Source: Gammaproteobacteria bacterium (GTDB taxonomy: Bacteria > Pseudomonadota > Gammaproteobacteria > Steroidobacterales > GCA-2729495). Taken from it: a DNA stretch of 45,840 bases. The stretch lies in assembly GCA_019454675.1 (NCBI GenBank), contig JACFNV010000009.1, positions 1-45,840 on the forward strand, given 5' to 3'. The first letter of the stretch is position 1. The number at the start of each line of letters is the position of its first letter. This document shows positions 19,465 through 29,851 of this stretch, in pieces. The notes beneath the pieces are model-generated. The model had not been told where the DNA came from, searched no databases, and was given only the letters and a program-made list of their open reading frames with translations. A program made the position numbers and the translations under genes.

Positions 19465-19992
19465 TCAGAATGGCTTGGTGACGGCAAGAAACACGATCAG
19501 CAGCGAGAACACCATGATGGGCGGGCTCGTGACCAGGAAGAACATCCAGTGACGCTGCACGGCGCGGTCATAGCCCTCGGCATCGCCTGCCGCACGCAGG
19601 CGTTGCTTGGCGCCGCCGAAATGCGAGATGTGGTAGTCGACGATCTCGACCGGTATCGCCACGAGGCAGACGATGATGATCTTCAGCAGCAGCCAGTTGG
19701 TGGCCGTGCTCCAGCCACCGGCTATGTACATCATCGGGCCGGTGATGATGATGAGCGGGAAGGCGATGTGCTCGTAGATGATGCCCTGGTCGAAGCGCTC
19801 CATCGCCCAGTTGCGCAGGGCGATGATTTCCTGGTCCTGCGGGTTGCGCCGCCAGGCCTTGAATACCGGCACCAGGTAGTAGGTGTAACCGACCAGCGTG
19901 CTCGCGATCCACACCGCCATGGCCAGCACGTGGACGAACTTGATCTGGAGGTACCAGGGGCCGAGGAGTTGTCGGAGCAGGTCGAGCATCAT
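19465..19992 (-). CDS. CopD/DUF2269-like four-helix membrane protein
   Basis: A 175-residue protein with four hydrophobic helices. Helix 1 contains KFVHVLAMAVWIAS, the Lys-x-x-His/Trp pattern of CopD- and DUF2269-type small membrane proteins, and a further His sits in YEHIAFPLIIITGP (helix 2) and in YHISHFGGA after helix 3. Such histidines often bind haem or copper, but this is inference. Two adjacent ATGs (MM) give a one-codon ambiguity. A well-formed promoter lies 40-75 bp upstream. It heads the unit with the two-helix protein and the exported peroxiredoxin, so a redox or metal role in the membrane is plausible. Confidence 0.7.
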   Translation of the reverse strand: MMLDLLRQLLGPWYLQIKFVHVLAMAVWIASTLVGYTYYLVPVFKAWRRNPQDQEIIALRNWAMERFDQGIIYEHIAFPLIIITGPMMYIAGGWSTATNWLLLKIIIVCLVAIPVEIVDYHISHFGGAKQRLRAAGDAEGYDRAVQRHWMFFLVTSPPIMVFSLLIVFLAVTKPF

Positions 19993-20035
19993 GACACCGG
20001 GTTGCAGTGGCCGGCGGGGCGGGTTGACCGGGCAG

Positions 20036-20065
20036 GTTCTAGCAGCACCCGTTGCAAACTGTCAA
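20036..20065 (-). promoter_or_regulatory. Promoter of the CopD-like gene unit
   Basis: A perfect TTGACA (20060-20065, minus strand) is 18 bp from TAGAAC (20036-20041), about 44 bp upstream of the ATG. One of the clearest -35 elements in the window. Confidence 0.6.
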
Positions 20066-20188
20066 GTTGATTGATGATATTGGGAGCGTGCCGATCGTGC
20101 ACGTGCCGTGCATGTCCAACGGCTGCATCCGCATGCCGCCGGCCGCCGGCCGCCGGCACGCGCGGATCCAACGGTGCGGGCTGATGGC

Positions 20189-20216
20189 TTGTGGCGCCCG
20201 GATCGTGACGTATAGT
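20189..20216 (+). promoter_or_regulatory. Candidate promoter of the patatin gene
   Basis: TTGTGG (20189-20194) and TATAGT (20211-20216) with a 16-bp spacer lie about 48 bp before the ATG, divergent from the preceding promoter in a 271-bp intergenic region. Confidence 0.5.
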
Positions 20217-20263
20217 CTTGTGCCTGCCGCGGTGGCAGCCTCAGCTCGGGAGTTCCAGCCCCC

Positions 20264-21532
20264 ATGGTGGAAAAGCGGATGGGCAAGATGCATGTGCCCG
20301 GGGACCGGTGCCTCGGCCTGGTGTTGCCCGGCGGTGGCGCGCGTGGTGCCTACCAGGTTGGCGTGCTCAAGGCCATTGCCGAGATCCTGCCACGCCGCTC
20401 GCCCAATCCCTTCCGGGTCATCAGCGGCACCTCGGCCGGCGCCATCAGCTCGGCGGTGGTCGCCAGCCAGGCACGGGTGTTCCGCCACGCCGTGGCGGAC
20501 CTCGAGCGGGTGTGGGGCCACTTCCGCTCGTCCCACGTTTTCCGCGCCGACTCGCTGACCATGCTCAAGAGCAGTGCCCACTGGACCGCGGCGCTCATCT
20601 TCGGCGGGCTGGGCGTCGCCAACCCGAAGTCCCTGCTCGACAATTCGCCCCTGCGCGGCATGCTGGCGCGCTCCATCAACTTCAATGCCATCCAGGAGTC
20701 GATCGAGCGCGGCTACCTCGGCGCGGTGGCCATCACCGCGGCCGGTTATGGCTCGGCGCGCTCGGTCACCTTCTACCAGGGTGGCGAGGCGCACCAGCCC
20801 TGGGACCGGGTGCGGCGCATCGGCCGGCGCGAGCCCATCACGCTCGATCACCTCATGGCCAGCATCGCGGTGCCGATGATGTTCCCCCCGGTATTGCTCG
20901 GCAGCGAGTACTACGGCGATGGCGCCATGCGCCAGGCCACGCCGCTGTCGCCGGCGGTGCACCTGGGCGCCGACCGGTTGTTCATCATCGGGGTGCGCAA
21001 CGAGGAGCCGGATCCGCTCCCCTCGCCCGGCGAGGAGATCCCCTATCCCAGCCTCGGGCGCATTGCCGGCTACGTGCTCGATGCCCTGTTCATGGACGGC
21101 CTTTCGCAGGACCTGGAGCGCCTCACGCGCATCAACCAGATCCTCGAGTGCCAGCCGCAGAGCTACATCGACACCAACAACAGCCGGCTGCGCTTCATCG
21201 ATGCGATGATCATGCTGCCGAGCCGCGACCTGCGCGAGATCGCCGGGCGCCATGTCCACGAGATGCCCAGGCCGGTACGCCTGCTGATGAACGGGCTCGG
21301 GGCGCTGAACTACGGCGGGCGCCAGCTGGTCAGCTACCTGCTGTTCGAGCAGGGCTATACCCGCGAGCTCATCCAGCTTGGCTACGATGACACGCTGGCG
21401 CGGCGCGAGGAGGTACGTGCCTTCCTCGAGGGGGTGCCGATCGATGCACCCTGCGGCATCGTCGGCTGGCGCGATCTCTCCGAGCAGTACTCGCAGCGCG
21501 TACGGACGCTGAAGCTGTCGGGGGTCAGCTGA
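20264..21532 (+). CDS. Patatin-like phospholipase
   Basis: Serine lipid acyl hydrolase. In 422 residues it carries the oxyanion loop GGGARG (23-28), the nucleophile elbow GTSAG with Ser57, and the catalytic Asp219 in DGA, the Ser-Asp dyad of patatins. No signal peptide or membrane helix is evident, so it probably acts at the inner face of the membrane. The C-terminal 180 residues beyond the patatin domain are conserved-looking but unassigned. Met at 6 or 9 are alternative starts. It stands alone and its last eight bases overlap the end of rapZ on the other strand. Confidence 0.88.
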   Translation: MVEKRMGKMHVPGDRCLGLVLPGGGARGAYQVGVLKAIAEILPRRSPNPFRVISGTSAGAISSAVVASQARVFRHAVADLERVWGHFRSSHVFRADSLTMLKSSAHWTAALIFGGLGVANPKSLLDNSPLRGMLARSINFNAIQESIERGYLGAVAITAAGYGSARSVTFYQGGEAHQPWDRVRRIGRREPITLDHLMASIAVPMMFPPVLLGSEYYGDGAMRQATPLSPAVHLGADRLFIIGVRNEEPDPLPSPGEEIPYPSLGRIAGYVLDALFMDGLSQDLERLTRINQILECQPQSYIDTNNSRLRFIDAMIMLPSRDLREIAGRHVHEMPRPVRLLMNGLGALNYGGRQLVSYLLFEQGYTRELIQLGYDDTLARREEVRAFLEGVPIDAPCGIVGWRDLSEQYSQRVRTLKLSGVS

Positions 21533-22448
21533 GCGGTACCGTGCCTGCCGGCGGCGTGGTGTCGTCGCCGCCTTCCGGCGGGCGGCTCATGCCGCGCAGC
21601 TCGTTGTGCCTGATCAGCACCTGGCAGTGTTCCTGCGCCAGTTCGCTGGCGAGGCGGTCGGCCATGTAGACCGAGCGGTGCTGGCCCCCGGTGCAACCCA
21701 GCCCCACGGTCAGGTAGTTGCGGTTGTAGTCCGCGTAGCGCGGGATCCAGTGGCGCAGGAAACCGAGGATGTCGCGATACATTTCCTGCACCGGTTCCTG
21801 CGCCTCGAGGTAGGCGATGACCTGCGGGTCGCGGCCGGTGAGCGGGCGCAGGGCAATCTCCCAGTAGGGATTGGGCAGGCAGCGCAAGTCGAAGACGAAG
21901 TCGGCATCCAGCGGCAGGCCGTGCTTGAAGCCGAAGGACTGGATGAGGATCGACAGGCTGGGTCCGCTGCGCAGGCCGACCCGGCCGCGCACCGCATCGC
22001 GCAGCTGGTAGATGCTGGTCTGGCTGGTGTCGATGACGAGGTCGGCCACGGCCATCACCGGGCTGAGCAGTTCGCGTTCCCGGGTGATGGCCTCGCGCAG
22101 GCTCATGCCCCGTGCGGACAGCGGATGCGGGCGGCGGCTTTCGGCATAGCGCTTGAGCAGGCTGTCCTCGGCGGCATGCAGGAAGATCACTTCGCACTGC
22201 ATGCCGAGGCTGCGGAAGCGGCGTACCAGCTCCGGCAGCGATTGCAGGTCGCTCGCCCGGCTGCGGGCGTCGACGCCCACCGCCAGTTTCTCGTAGAAGC
22301 TGTCGCCGCTGCGCGCGATCTGCGAGATCACCGAGTCGAGCAGCGCGGCCGGCAGGTTGTCGATGCAGTAGAAGCCGACGTCCTCGAGCAGGTGCAGGGC
22401 GACGCTCTTGCCGGAACCCGACAGGCCGCTGACGATGATCAGGCGCAT
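21525..22448 (-). CDS. rapZ: RNase adaptor/GlmS-sRNA regulator RapZ
   Basis: Nucleotide-binding protein that in E. coli senses glucosamine 6-phosphate and directs RNase E to the sRNA GlmZ, tuning amino-sugar supply for the envelope. The 307-residue protein has Walker A GLSGSGKS (8-15) after MRLIIVS, the Walker B-like DLVIDTSQ, and the C-terminal GLGCTGGQHRSVY block specific to this family. The ATG overlaps the end of rpoN by ten bases, so it is coupled to it. Normally hpf, ptsN and sometimes hprK/ptsH lie between; they are absent here. Confidence 0.96.
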   Translation of the reverse strand: MRLIIVSGLSGSGKSVALHLLEDVGFYCIDNLPAALLDSVISQIARSGDSFYEKLAVGVDARSRASDLQSLPELVRRFRSLGMQCEVIFLHAAEDSLLKRYAESRRPHPLSARGMSLREAITRERELLSPVMAVADLVIDTSQTSIYQLRDAVRGRVGLRSGPSLSILIQSFGFKHGLPLDADFVFDLRCLPNPYWEIALRPLTGRDPQVIAYLEAQEPVQEMYRDILGFLRHWIPRYADYNRNYLTVGLGCTGGQHRSVYMADRLASELAQEHCQVLIRHNELRGMSRPPEGGDDTTPPAGTVPLS

Positions 22449-23947
22449 GGCTTGCTGCTTTCCTTGCCGGTGGGGCGCTGCCGGCGCCTGCTCGACGAGG
22501 CGATCTTCAGGCTCTCGCGGTACTTGGCCACGGTGCGCCGCGCGATGTTGATGCCATCGGCCTGCAGCAGCTCGGCGATGTGGCTGTCGCTCAGCGGGGC
22601 CTGCGGGTCTTCCTGGCCGATCATGCGGCGGATCCGCGCGCGGATGGCGGTGGATGACTGCTCGCTGCCATCCTCGCCGCTGAGCTGGCTGGAGAAGAAG
22701 TAGCGCAGCTCGAAGATGCCGCGCGGCGTGTGCATGTACTTCCCGGAGGTGACCCGCGAGATGGTCGATTCATGCATTTCCACGGCCTCCGCCACGTCCT
22801 TGAGGATCATCGGCTTCATCTGTTCCTCGCCATGATCGAGGAAGCCTGCCTGGCGTTCAACGATGCACCGCGCCACCTTCAGCAGCGTGTCGTCGCGGAT
22901 CTCCAGGCTGCGCACCAGCCAGCGCGCCTCCTGCAGCTGGCTGCGCAGCTCCGGGTGGCTGCTGCCATCGCCATGCAGCATCTCGGCATAGGCCTGGTTG
23001 ACCTTCAGCCGCGGGGCCAGCGAGCGGTTGGTCTCGACCAGCCACCTGCCGCCCACGCGGCGCACGAAGACATCGGGAACCACGTATTCGTTCTGTGGCA
23101 CCTCGATCCCCGCGCCGGGGCGGGGATGGCAGGAGCGTATCAGGGCGAGGGCGGCTTCCAGCTCGGCATCGGTGGCGCCGAGGACGCGCCGCAGGCGTGG
23201 ATAATCCTGCGCCGCCACCAGCTCGAGGTGGGCGCCGGCGATGGCCAATGCCAGTGCCAGGCCCGGGGTATCCGTCGCCAGCTGCCGCAGCTGCAGCTGC
23301 AGGCATTCGGCCAGGTCGCGCGCCGCCACCCCCGGCGGGTCGAGCGCCTGGACCTTCGCCAGGCAGGCTTCCACCTCCGCCAGGCTGAAGCCGGCAGCGG
23401 CGGGCAGCATGGCGAGGATGCCCGCGGTGGACTCGCTCAGGTAGCCGTCATCATTGACATAATCTACGAGCGCTTCGCCGATGACGGCCTCGCGCGGCGT
23501 GAAATGCTCCATTTCCAGCTGCCAGAGCAGGTGCTCGCGCAGCGACTGCCCGGATTCATCGGCCAGCTCGCGATGGCTGTCGTCGACGGACCAGGGGTCG
23601 TTGTTCCCCTGGCTGGAGACGCCCTCCCAGAGCGCGGAATCGACGGGCTCGTCGGCGAGCACGCCGCTCTCGTCGGGATCGAAGTCGAAGTCGGCGTCTT
23701 CCCCGGCCGGGTTGACCGCCTCGTCGGTCCCGCGGGGCATCGGCTCGGGGCGCTCGTCCGCCGCTGCGAAGTCCGTTTCCTGTGCGGCGGGCTCATCGAG
23801 CTCGAGCATGACGTTGCTCTCGAGCATCTCCCGCAGTTCGGTGTTGAGCTCGAGGATCGGCAGCTGCAGCAGCCGGATGGCCTGCTGCAGCTGCGGCGTC
23901 ATGGTCAGCTGCTGGGCAACCCGCAGCTGCAACGAAGGTTTGAGCAT
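22439..23947 (-). CDS. rpoN: RNA polymerase sigma-54 factor
   Basis: Alternative sigma factor for enhancer-dependent promoters. 502 residues in the usual order: Gln/Leu-rich region I (MLKPSLQLRVAQQL, then TPQLQQAIRLLQL), an acidic linker (about 50-110), core-binding region, an HTH, and the DNA-recognition RpoN box ARRTVAKYRE near the C-terminus followed by a basic tail. It lies 84 bp downstream of lptB and overlaps rapZ. Its position after the lpt genes is the conserved proteobacterial place. Confidence 0.97.
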   Translation of the reverse strand: MLKPSLQLRVAQQLTMTPQLQQAIRLLQLPILELNTELREMLESNVMLELDEPAAQETDFAAADERPEPMPRGTDEAVNPAGEDADFDFDPDESGVLADEPVDSALWEGVSSQGNNDPWSVDDSHRELADESGQSLREHLLWQLEMEHFTPREAVIGEALVDYVNDDGYLSESTAGILAMLPAAAGFSLAEVEACLAKVQALDPPGVAARDLAECLQLQLRQLATDTPGLALALAIAGAHLELVAAQDYPRLRRVLGATDAELEAALALIRSCHPRPGAGIEVPQNEYVVPDVFVRRVGGRWLVETNRSLAPRLKVNQAYAEMLHGDGSSHPELRSQLQEARWLVRSLEIRDDTLLKVARCIVERQAGFLDHGEEQMKPMILKDVAEAVEMHESTISRVTSGKYMHTPRGIFELRYFFSSQLSGEDGSEQSSTAIRARIRRMIGQEDPQAPLSDSHIAELLQADGINIARRTVAKYRESLKIASSSRRRQRPTGKESSKPCA

Positions 23948-24031
23948 GTTTCCGCGATACGCACTGGCCAGTGTCGACCCCGATGCCGCCGGAACCCGTC
24001 ATCCGGCAGCATCGCGGCTCCAGCCACCAGC

Positions 24032-24757
24032 TTATAGCCTGAAGCCGTCCCCGAGATAGACCTCGCGCACCTGCGGGTTGGCGAGGATCTCCTCCGGGGC
24101 GCCCTGGGCGATCATCTCGCCGTCGCTGAGGATATAGGCCCGGCCGCAGATGCCAAGGGTCTCGCGCACATTGTGGTCGGTGATCAGCACGCCGATCCGG
24201 CGTTCGGCGAGGTGGCGGATGATGCGCTGGATGTCGAGGATGGAGATCGGGTCGACGCCGGCGAAGGGCTCGTCGAGCAGCACGAAACGCGGTTCGGCGG
24301 CCAGCGCCCGGGCGATCTCCACGCGACGGCGCTCGCCGCCGGACAGGCTCATGCCTAGGCTGGTGCGCACATGGCTGATGTGCAGTTCGTCGAGCAGCTC
24401 CTCGAGGCGGGTCTCGCGGTCGTTGCGCGAGAGTTCCGCACGCAGCTCGAGGATGGCCATGATGTTGTCCTCGACCGAGAGCTTGCGGAAGACCGAGGCC
24501 TCCTGGGGCAGGTAGCCGAGGCCGAGGCGGGCCCGCCGGTGCATCGGCAGGTGGGTGAGGTCCTCGCCATCGAGGCTGATGCTGCCGGCATCGCAGCTGA
24601 TGAGGCCCACGATCATGTAGAAGGCGGTGGTCTTGCCGGCGCCATTCGGGCCGAGCAGGCCCACCACCTCGCCGCTGGAGATCTCCAGCGAGATCTGCCG
24701 GACCACCTGGCGCGCCTTGAAGCGCTTGCTGATCCGGTGCGCAGTGAGGGTGCTCAC
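24032..24757 (-). CDS. lptB: LPS export ABC transporter ATPase LptB
   Basis: Cytoplasmic ATPase of the LptB2FGC complex that extracts LPS from the inner membrane. 241 residues with Walker A GPNGAGKT (36-43), the Q-loop [10 protein letters not shown], signature SLSGGERRR, Walker [14 protein letters not shown] and the H-loop [16 protein letters not shown] and DEPFAGVDP are typical of LptB. The GTG start overlaps the lptA stop (GTGA); the frame is open upstream but that part is lptA in another frame. Confidence 0.97.
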   Translation of the reverse strand: MSTLTAHRISKRFKARQVVRQISLEISSGEVVGLLGPNGAGKTTAFYMIVGLISCDAGSISLDGEDLTHLPMHRRARLGLGYLPQEASVFRKLSVEDNIMAILELRAELSRNDRETRLEELLDELHISHVRTSLGMSLSGGERRRVEIARALAAEPRFVLLDEPFAGVDPISILDIQRIIRHLAERRIGVLITDHNVRETLGICGRAYILSDGEMIAQGAPEEILANPQVREVYLGDGFRL

Positions 24758-25398
24758 GGTGCGTCGCCGCCCGTTCCGTTCCGCTGTGCCGGGTTGATCT
24801 TCATGCGCACCCGCCCGCTGCTGCCACCCTCGGCGATGACATGCTGGCGAGCGAGATCGTAGGTGATGCGTTCGCCGGCAATCTCGTTGGCGCCATCGCT
24901 GAGCCAAGCGTTGCCGAGCAGGTGGATGAGGCTGGCGCCGACCGCGTAGTCCATGCTCTGCGCGTGGCCCTCGGCCTGTTCCTGGCCCGGCCGCGGTTGC
25001 TCGAAGCGCGCCGGCGCGCCACGCAGCAGGGCGGACCGCAGCTGGTGGTCGACGAAGCCGAGTTCGGCCTCGCTGCACCAGATGCGCGTGCCCTGGTTGC
25101 TGATCATCACGTTGCCGCTGAAGGTCCAGCGGGTGTTCTCGAAATCGATGCGCACGGTCTCGGCGCGGTCGGCGCGGATGCTGAGCGTGCCCTGGGTGAC
25201 ATGCATGCCGTGGAAGACCAGCCGGTTGGCGCTGCGGTCGAACTCGGAGGAGCTGGCGTCGAGCTCGATCGGCAGCTCGCTCCGGGCGCCGAGATCCGGC
25301 AGGCGTCCCTGCGCATGGGGTTGCCCTTGCCACGAGGGCAGCGTCGCCAGCATCAGCGCCAGGGCCGGCAGGAAGCGCAGCAGGCGGTCAGCGCACAT
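24754..25398 (-). CDS. lptA: LPS transport periplasmic protein LptA
   Basis: Periplasmic OstA-like beta-jellyroll protein forming the bridge that carries LPS to the outer membrane. 214 residues: signal peptide [20 protein letters not shown] to about residue 30, then [12 protein letters not shown], the repeated strands ([39 protein letters not shown]) and a short polar tail. An upstream Met would add 29 residues of Arg/Cys-rich sequence unlike the family, so the inner ATG was chosen; it overlaps the lptC end by 11 bases. Operon order lptC-lptA-lptB is the conserved one. Confidence 0.92.
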   Translation of the reverse strand: MCADRLLRFLPALALMLATLPSWQGQPHAQGRLPDLGARSELPIELDASSSEFDRSANRLVFHGMHVTQGTLSIRADRAETVRIDFENTRWTFSGNVMISNQGTRIWCSEAELGFVDHQLRSALLRGAPARFEQPRPGQEQAEGHAQSMDYAVGASLIHLLGNAWLSDGANEIAGERITYDLARQHVIAEGGSSGRVRMKINPAQRNGTGGDAP

Positions 25399-25948
25399 AG
25401 CGACCCGATACCTCCGCCAGCAGCTGCAGGCGGTCCTCGCGCAGCAGCGCGCGCAGGCCGAGCGCGCGGACCGTGCTGCCGGCATAGTCGATCAGCACCC
25501 GGTGGTCGGTGGCGGCGATGTCGGTGGCTGGGTCGAACTCCAGATAATCGGTGCGGATGGTGGCGGCCGGGCCATCCGGCTGGTCGCGGGTGGCGGCCAC
25601 CACGTTGCCGGAGAGCGCGATCAGGCGGCCTTCGTCGAGGATTTCGCCGGTGTCGGCGGTCAGCCGCCCGGGAATGGCCATGGCCGGGTCGTAATCCACG
25701 GCGACACCGCTGAGGCCGACGCTGCCGTCCGCCGGTTGCTGCACGACCTCGTCGGCCAGCAGGCGGTAGAGCACGCGGCCATCCTCCCCGGTGCCGGTGA
25801 GCCTGGCTTCGCGCAGGTAATAGCCGATGCCGGGGGCGGCCGCCTCGGTGGCCGGCGCCTGCTGCTCCTCGAGCTGCCGCAGCAACAGCGTGCTGACCGC
25901 CGCGACGATCACCAGCACCAGCACCCCCAGTGCCCTGCGCAGCTTCAC
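25388..25948 (-). CDS. lptC: LPS export inner-membrane component LptC
   Basis: Single-pass protein that receives LPS from LptB2FG and hands it to LptA. 186 residues: one N-terminal helix (LGVLVLVIVAAVSTLLL, about 7-23), a linker rich in Glu/Ala, then the LptC fold, with YYLREARLTGTGEDGRVLYRL and TIRTDYLEFDP as typical strands. Its ATG overlaps the kdsC stop by four bases. Family sequence identity is usually low, so position and topology carry much of the assignment. Confidence 0.92.
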   Translation of the reverse strand: MKLRRALGVLVLVIVAAVSTLLLRQLEEQQAPATEAAAPGIGYYLREARLTGTGEDGRVLYRLLADEVVQQPADGSVGLSGVAVDYDPAMAIPGRLTADTGEILDEGRLIALSGNVVAATRDQPDGPAATIRTDYLEFDPATDIAATDHRVLIDYAGSTVRALGLRALLREDRLQLLAEVSGRYVR

Positions 25949-26472
25949 CGGGCACCGCCATCGGCATGGCCGCCGCGTGCCGCCAGCAGCAGGTCGCAGA
26001 CCTCGCGCACCGCGCCGGCGCCGCCGGGCAGGGTGGTGCGCCAGGCTGCCGCCCCGGCGACCGCGGCGTGGCAGTCGGCCACCGCGATCGGCAGCGCCAC
26101 CCGCTGCATGACCGGCAGGTCGGGCTCGTCATCGCCCATGCAGGCGGCTGCGCCGGCGTCGATGCCGGTGATGGCCAGCAGTTCCGCGAGCGCCTGGCCC
26201 TTGTCCGCCCGGCCCAGCATCACGTGGCGGATGCCGAGCTCGGCCATGCGCCCGGCGGCGGCGCCCGAGCGGCGCCAGGAGATCACCGCCACGGTGATGC
26301 CCGCCGCCATCAGGCGCTTGATGCCGTAGCCGTCGCGGACGTGGAAGCTCTTCAGCTCGCGCCCGTCGGCGTCGTAGAGCAGGCGGCCATCGGTCATCAC
26401 CCCGTCCACGTCGAGGATCAGCAGGCGGATGCCGGCCGCGCGTTCCATCAGTTCCGCAGCGGGTGGTGCCAT
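25945..26472 (-). CDS. kdsC: 3-deoxy-D-manno-octulosonate 8-phosphate phosphatase
   Basis: HAD phosphatase releasing KDO from KDO-8-P for LPS inner core. 175 residues with DVDGVMTDG (Asp21 nucleophile, Asp23 acid/base), the substrate loop HVRDGYGIK, motif III Lys in RADKGQAL and the metal motif GDDEPDLP. The motif II stretch reads VISWRRSGAA where many KdsC have an (I)TGRKS-like sequence; the function is still most likely KdsC. Four bases separate its start from the kdsD stop; it overlaps lptC by four. Confidence 0.94.
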   Translation of the reverse strand: MAPPAAELMERAAGIRLLILDVDGVMTDGRLLYDADGRELKSFHVRDGYGIKRLMAAGITVAVISWRRSGAAAGRMAELGIRHVMLGRADKGQALAELLAITGIDAGAAACMGDDEPDLPVMQRVALPIAVADCHAAVAGAAAWRTTLPGGAGAVREVCDLLLAARGGHADGGAR

Positions 26473-26475
26473 GGC

Positions 26476-27471
26476 CTACATCACCCCGGCGCGCAGCAGG
26501 TTGTGCACGTTGAGCGCCCCCACCACCATGCCCTCGTCGTCGACCACCGGCAGCGCGGTGATCTTGAAGCGCTCCATGAGGTGCACCGCCTCGGCGGCCA
26601 GCGCCGCCGGGCCGATGGTCCTGCCGCCGCTGGTCATCACCGCGCGCATCGGCGCGTGGTGGATGTCGACCTCGCCGTCGACGGCGCGGCGCAGGTCGCC
26701 ATCGGTGAACACCCCCAGCAGCCTGCCGGTGCCATCCACCACGGCGATCATGCCGAGGTTCTTGCGGGTCATTTCCAGCAGGCCGGCCGACAGCGTGGCG
26801 TCGGGGCCGATGCGCGGGATCGCTTCCCCGGTGTGCATCACGTCGGCGACCCGCAGCAGCAGCCGCCGGCCGAGCCTGCCACCGGGATGCGAGAGCGCGA
26901 AATCCTCGCGGGTGAAGCCGCGGCTCTCGATCAGCGCCACTGCCAGCGCGTCCCCCATGGCCAGCGCCGCGGTGGTGCTGGCGGTGGGCGCCAGGTTGAG
27001 CGGGCAGGCCTCCTCGGCCACCCCCACGTCGAGGACCACCGCGGCACCCCCGGCCAGCGTCGAGTCGCGCGCCCCGGTCAGCAGGACCAGCGGCACGCCG
27101 AGGCGCTTGAGCAGCGGCAGGATGGTGACCACCTCGGCGGTCTCGCCCGAGTTGGAGATGGCAAGCACCACGTCCGCCTTGGTGATCATGCCGAGGTCGC
27201 CGTGGCTGGCCTCGCCCGGGTGGACGAAGAAGGCCGGCGTGCCGGTGCTGGCCAGCGTGGCGGCGATCTTGCTGCCGATGTGGCCGGACTTGCCCATGCC
27301 GGTGACCACCACCCGGCCCTTGCAGGCGAGGAGCAGCGCGCAGGCCTGCTCGAAGGAGCCATCGATGCGTCCGATCAGTGCGGTAATGGCCTTGGCTTCG
27401 ATGTCCAGCACGCGGCGGGCGAGCTGGCGGACATCCGCGGCGGGTCGGTGCTGGCTCATGGGGTGGCGCAT
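26476..27471 (-). CDS. kdsD: D-arabinose 5-phosphate isomerase
   Basis: Converts ribulose 5-phosphate to arabinose 5-phosphate, the first step of KDO synthesis. 331 residues: a SIS domain with GMGKSGHIG, HPGEASHGDLGM, ISNSGETAE and the catalytic HPGG region, then two CBS repeats (about 210-331; VADVMHTGEAIP and APMRAVMTSGG). Two nearby in-frame ATGs (residues 1 and 5) are both possible and neither has a strong ribosome-binding site. It heads the kds-lpt-rpoN-rapZ run and diverges from ibaG-murA. Confidence 0.95.
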   Translation of the reverse strand: MRHPMSQHRPAADVRQLARRVLDIEAKAITALIGRIDGSFEQACALLLACKGRVVVTGMGKSGHIGSKIAATLASTGTPAFFVHPGEASHGDLGMITKADVVLAISNSGETAEVVTILPLLKRLGVPLVLLTGARDSTLAGGAAVVLDVGVAEEACPLNLAPTASTTAALAMGDALAVALIESRGFTREDFALSHPGGRLGRRLLLRVADVMHTGEAIPRIGPDATLSAGLLEMTRKNLGMIAVVDGTGRLLGVFTDGDLRRAVDGEVDIHHAPMRAVMTSGGRTIGPAALAAEAVHLMERFKITALPVVDDEGMVVGALNVHNLLRAGVM

Positions 27472-27491
27472 CTGGGATCGGGGACCCGGTC

Positions 27492-27497
27492 ATTGTA
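27492..27497 (-). promoter_or_regulatory. Candidate -10 for the kdsD operon
   Basis: TACAAT on the minus strand, 20 bp before the kdsD ATG, without a recognisable -35. Confidence 0.35.
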
Positions 27498-27555
27498 CGG
27501 TAACGCCCGGGCCGCGCCGAGCCATTCCATTGGCCGCAGCGGAAGCCCCAGCCCG

Positions 27556-29105
<1,550 letters not shown>

Positions 29106-29147
29106 ATGCGCGCTGCCCGACCGTAGGCAACGGCTTCCATGCAAGTG

Positions 29148-29153
29148 TATAAT
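29148..29153 (+). promoter_or_regulatory. -10 element of petABC
   Basis: TATAAT 102 bp before the petA ATG, in the 149-bp gap after murA; no convincing -35 at 17 bp. GGGAGGATAAGC just before petA is a strong ribosome-binding site. Confidence 0.45.
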
Positions 29154-29254
29154 TCACCGGTTTACGCGCACCCGCCGTCACATCGCCGTGCCCGCCACGG
29201 CTCCCCGGAACCGCGGCCGCCCGACAATGACCAGAGCCTGGGAGGATAAGCTCG

Positions 29255-29851
29255 ATGAGCGATGAGGCCGACCTCAGCCGACGCCATTTCCTGACCGTCG
29301 CCACCAGCATCGTCGGTGGCATCGGGGTGGTGCTGACAGCAGTCCCCTTCGTGGCATCGTTCCGCCCCAGCGCCCGCGCGCAGGCCATGGGCGGCCCGGT
29401 GGAAGTCGACATCAGCAAGCTCGAGGACGGCGCCATGATGCGCGTCGTCTGGCGCGGGCTCCCGGTGTGGATCCTGCGGCGCACGCAGGACATGCTCGGC
29501 CGCCTCGCGGCGGAGCCCGATGCGCAGCTGAAGGACCCGGGCTCGGCGCAGTCCGACCAGCCGGACTACGCACGCAACCCGGCGCGGGCCATGAAGCCGG
29601 AAATCCTCGTCGTGGTGGGCGTGTGCACGCACCTCGGCTGCGCACCCATCGAGCGCTTCGATGTCGCCCCCGCGGACCTCGGCCCGGACTGGAAGGGCGG
29701 CTTCTACTGCCCCTGCCACGGTTCGCGCTTCGACCTCGCCGGGCGGGTCATGAATGGCTCGCCGGCACCCACCAACCTGGCCATCCCGCCCTACCGTTTC
29801 GTCGGCGACAACGTGGTCATTGTTGGCGATGACACAGGAGTCAAGGCATGA
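29255..29851 (+). CDS. petA: Ubiquinol-cytochrome c reductase iron-sulfur (Rieske) subunit
   Basis: Rieske protein of the cytochrome bc1 complex, moving electrons from quinol to cytochrome c1. 198 residues: Tat-type signal SRRHFLT (8-14) and a hydrophobic anchor (to about 36), then the 2Fe-2S boxes CTHLGC (124-129) and CPCHGS (152-157). Cys124, His126, Cys152 and His155 are the cluster ligands; Cys129 and Cys154 form the expected disulfide. Overlaps petB by four bases. Confidence 0.98.
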   Translation: MSDEADLSRRHFLTVATSIVGGIGVVLTAVPFVASFRPSARAQAMGGPVEVDISKLEDGAMMRVVWRGLPVWILRRTQDMLGRLAAEPDAQLKDPGSAQSDQPDYARNPARAMKPEILVVVGVCTHLGCAPIERFDVAPADLGPDWKGGFYCPCHGSRFDLAGRVMNGSPAPTNLAIPPYRFVGDNVVIVGDDTGVKA

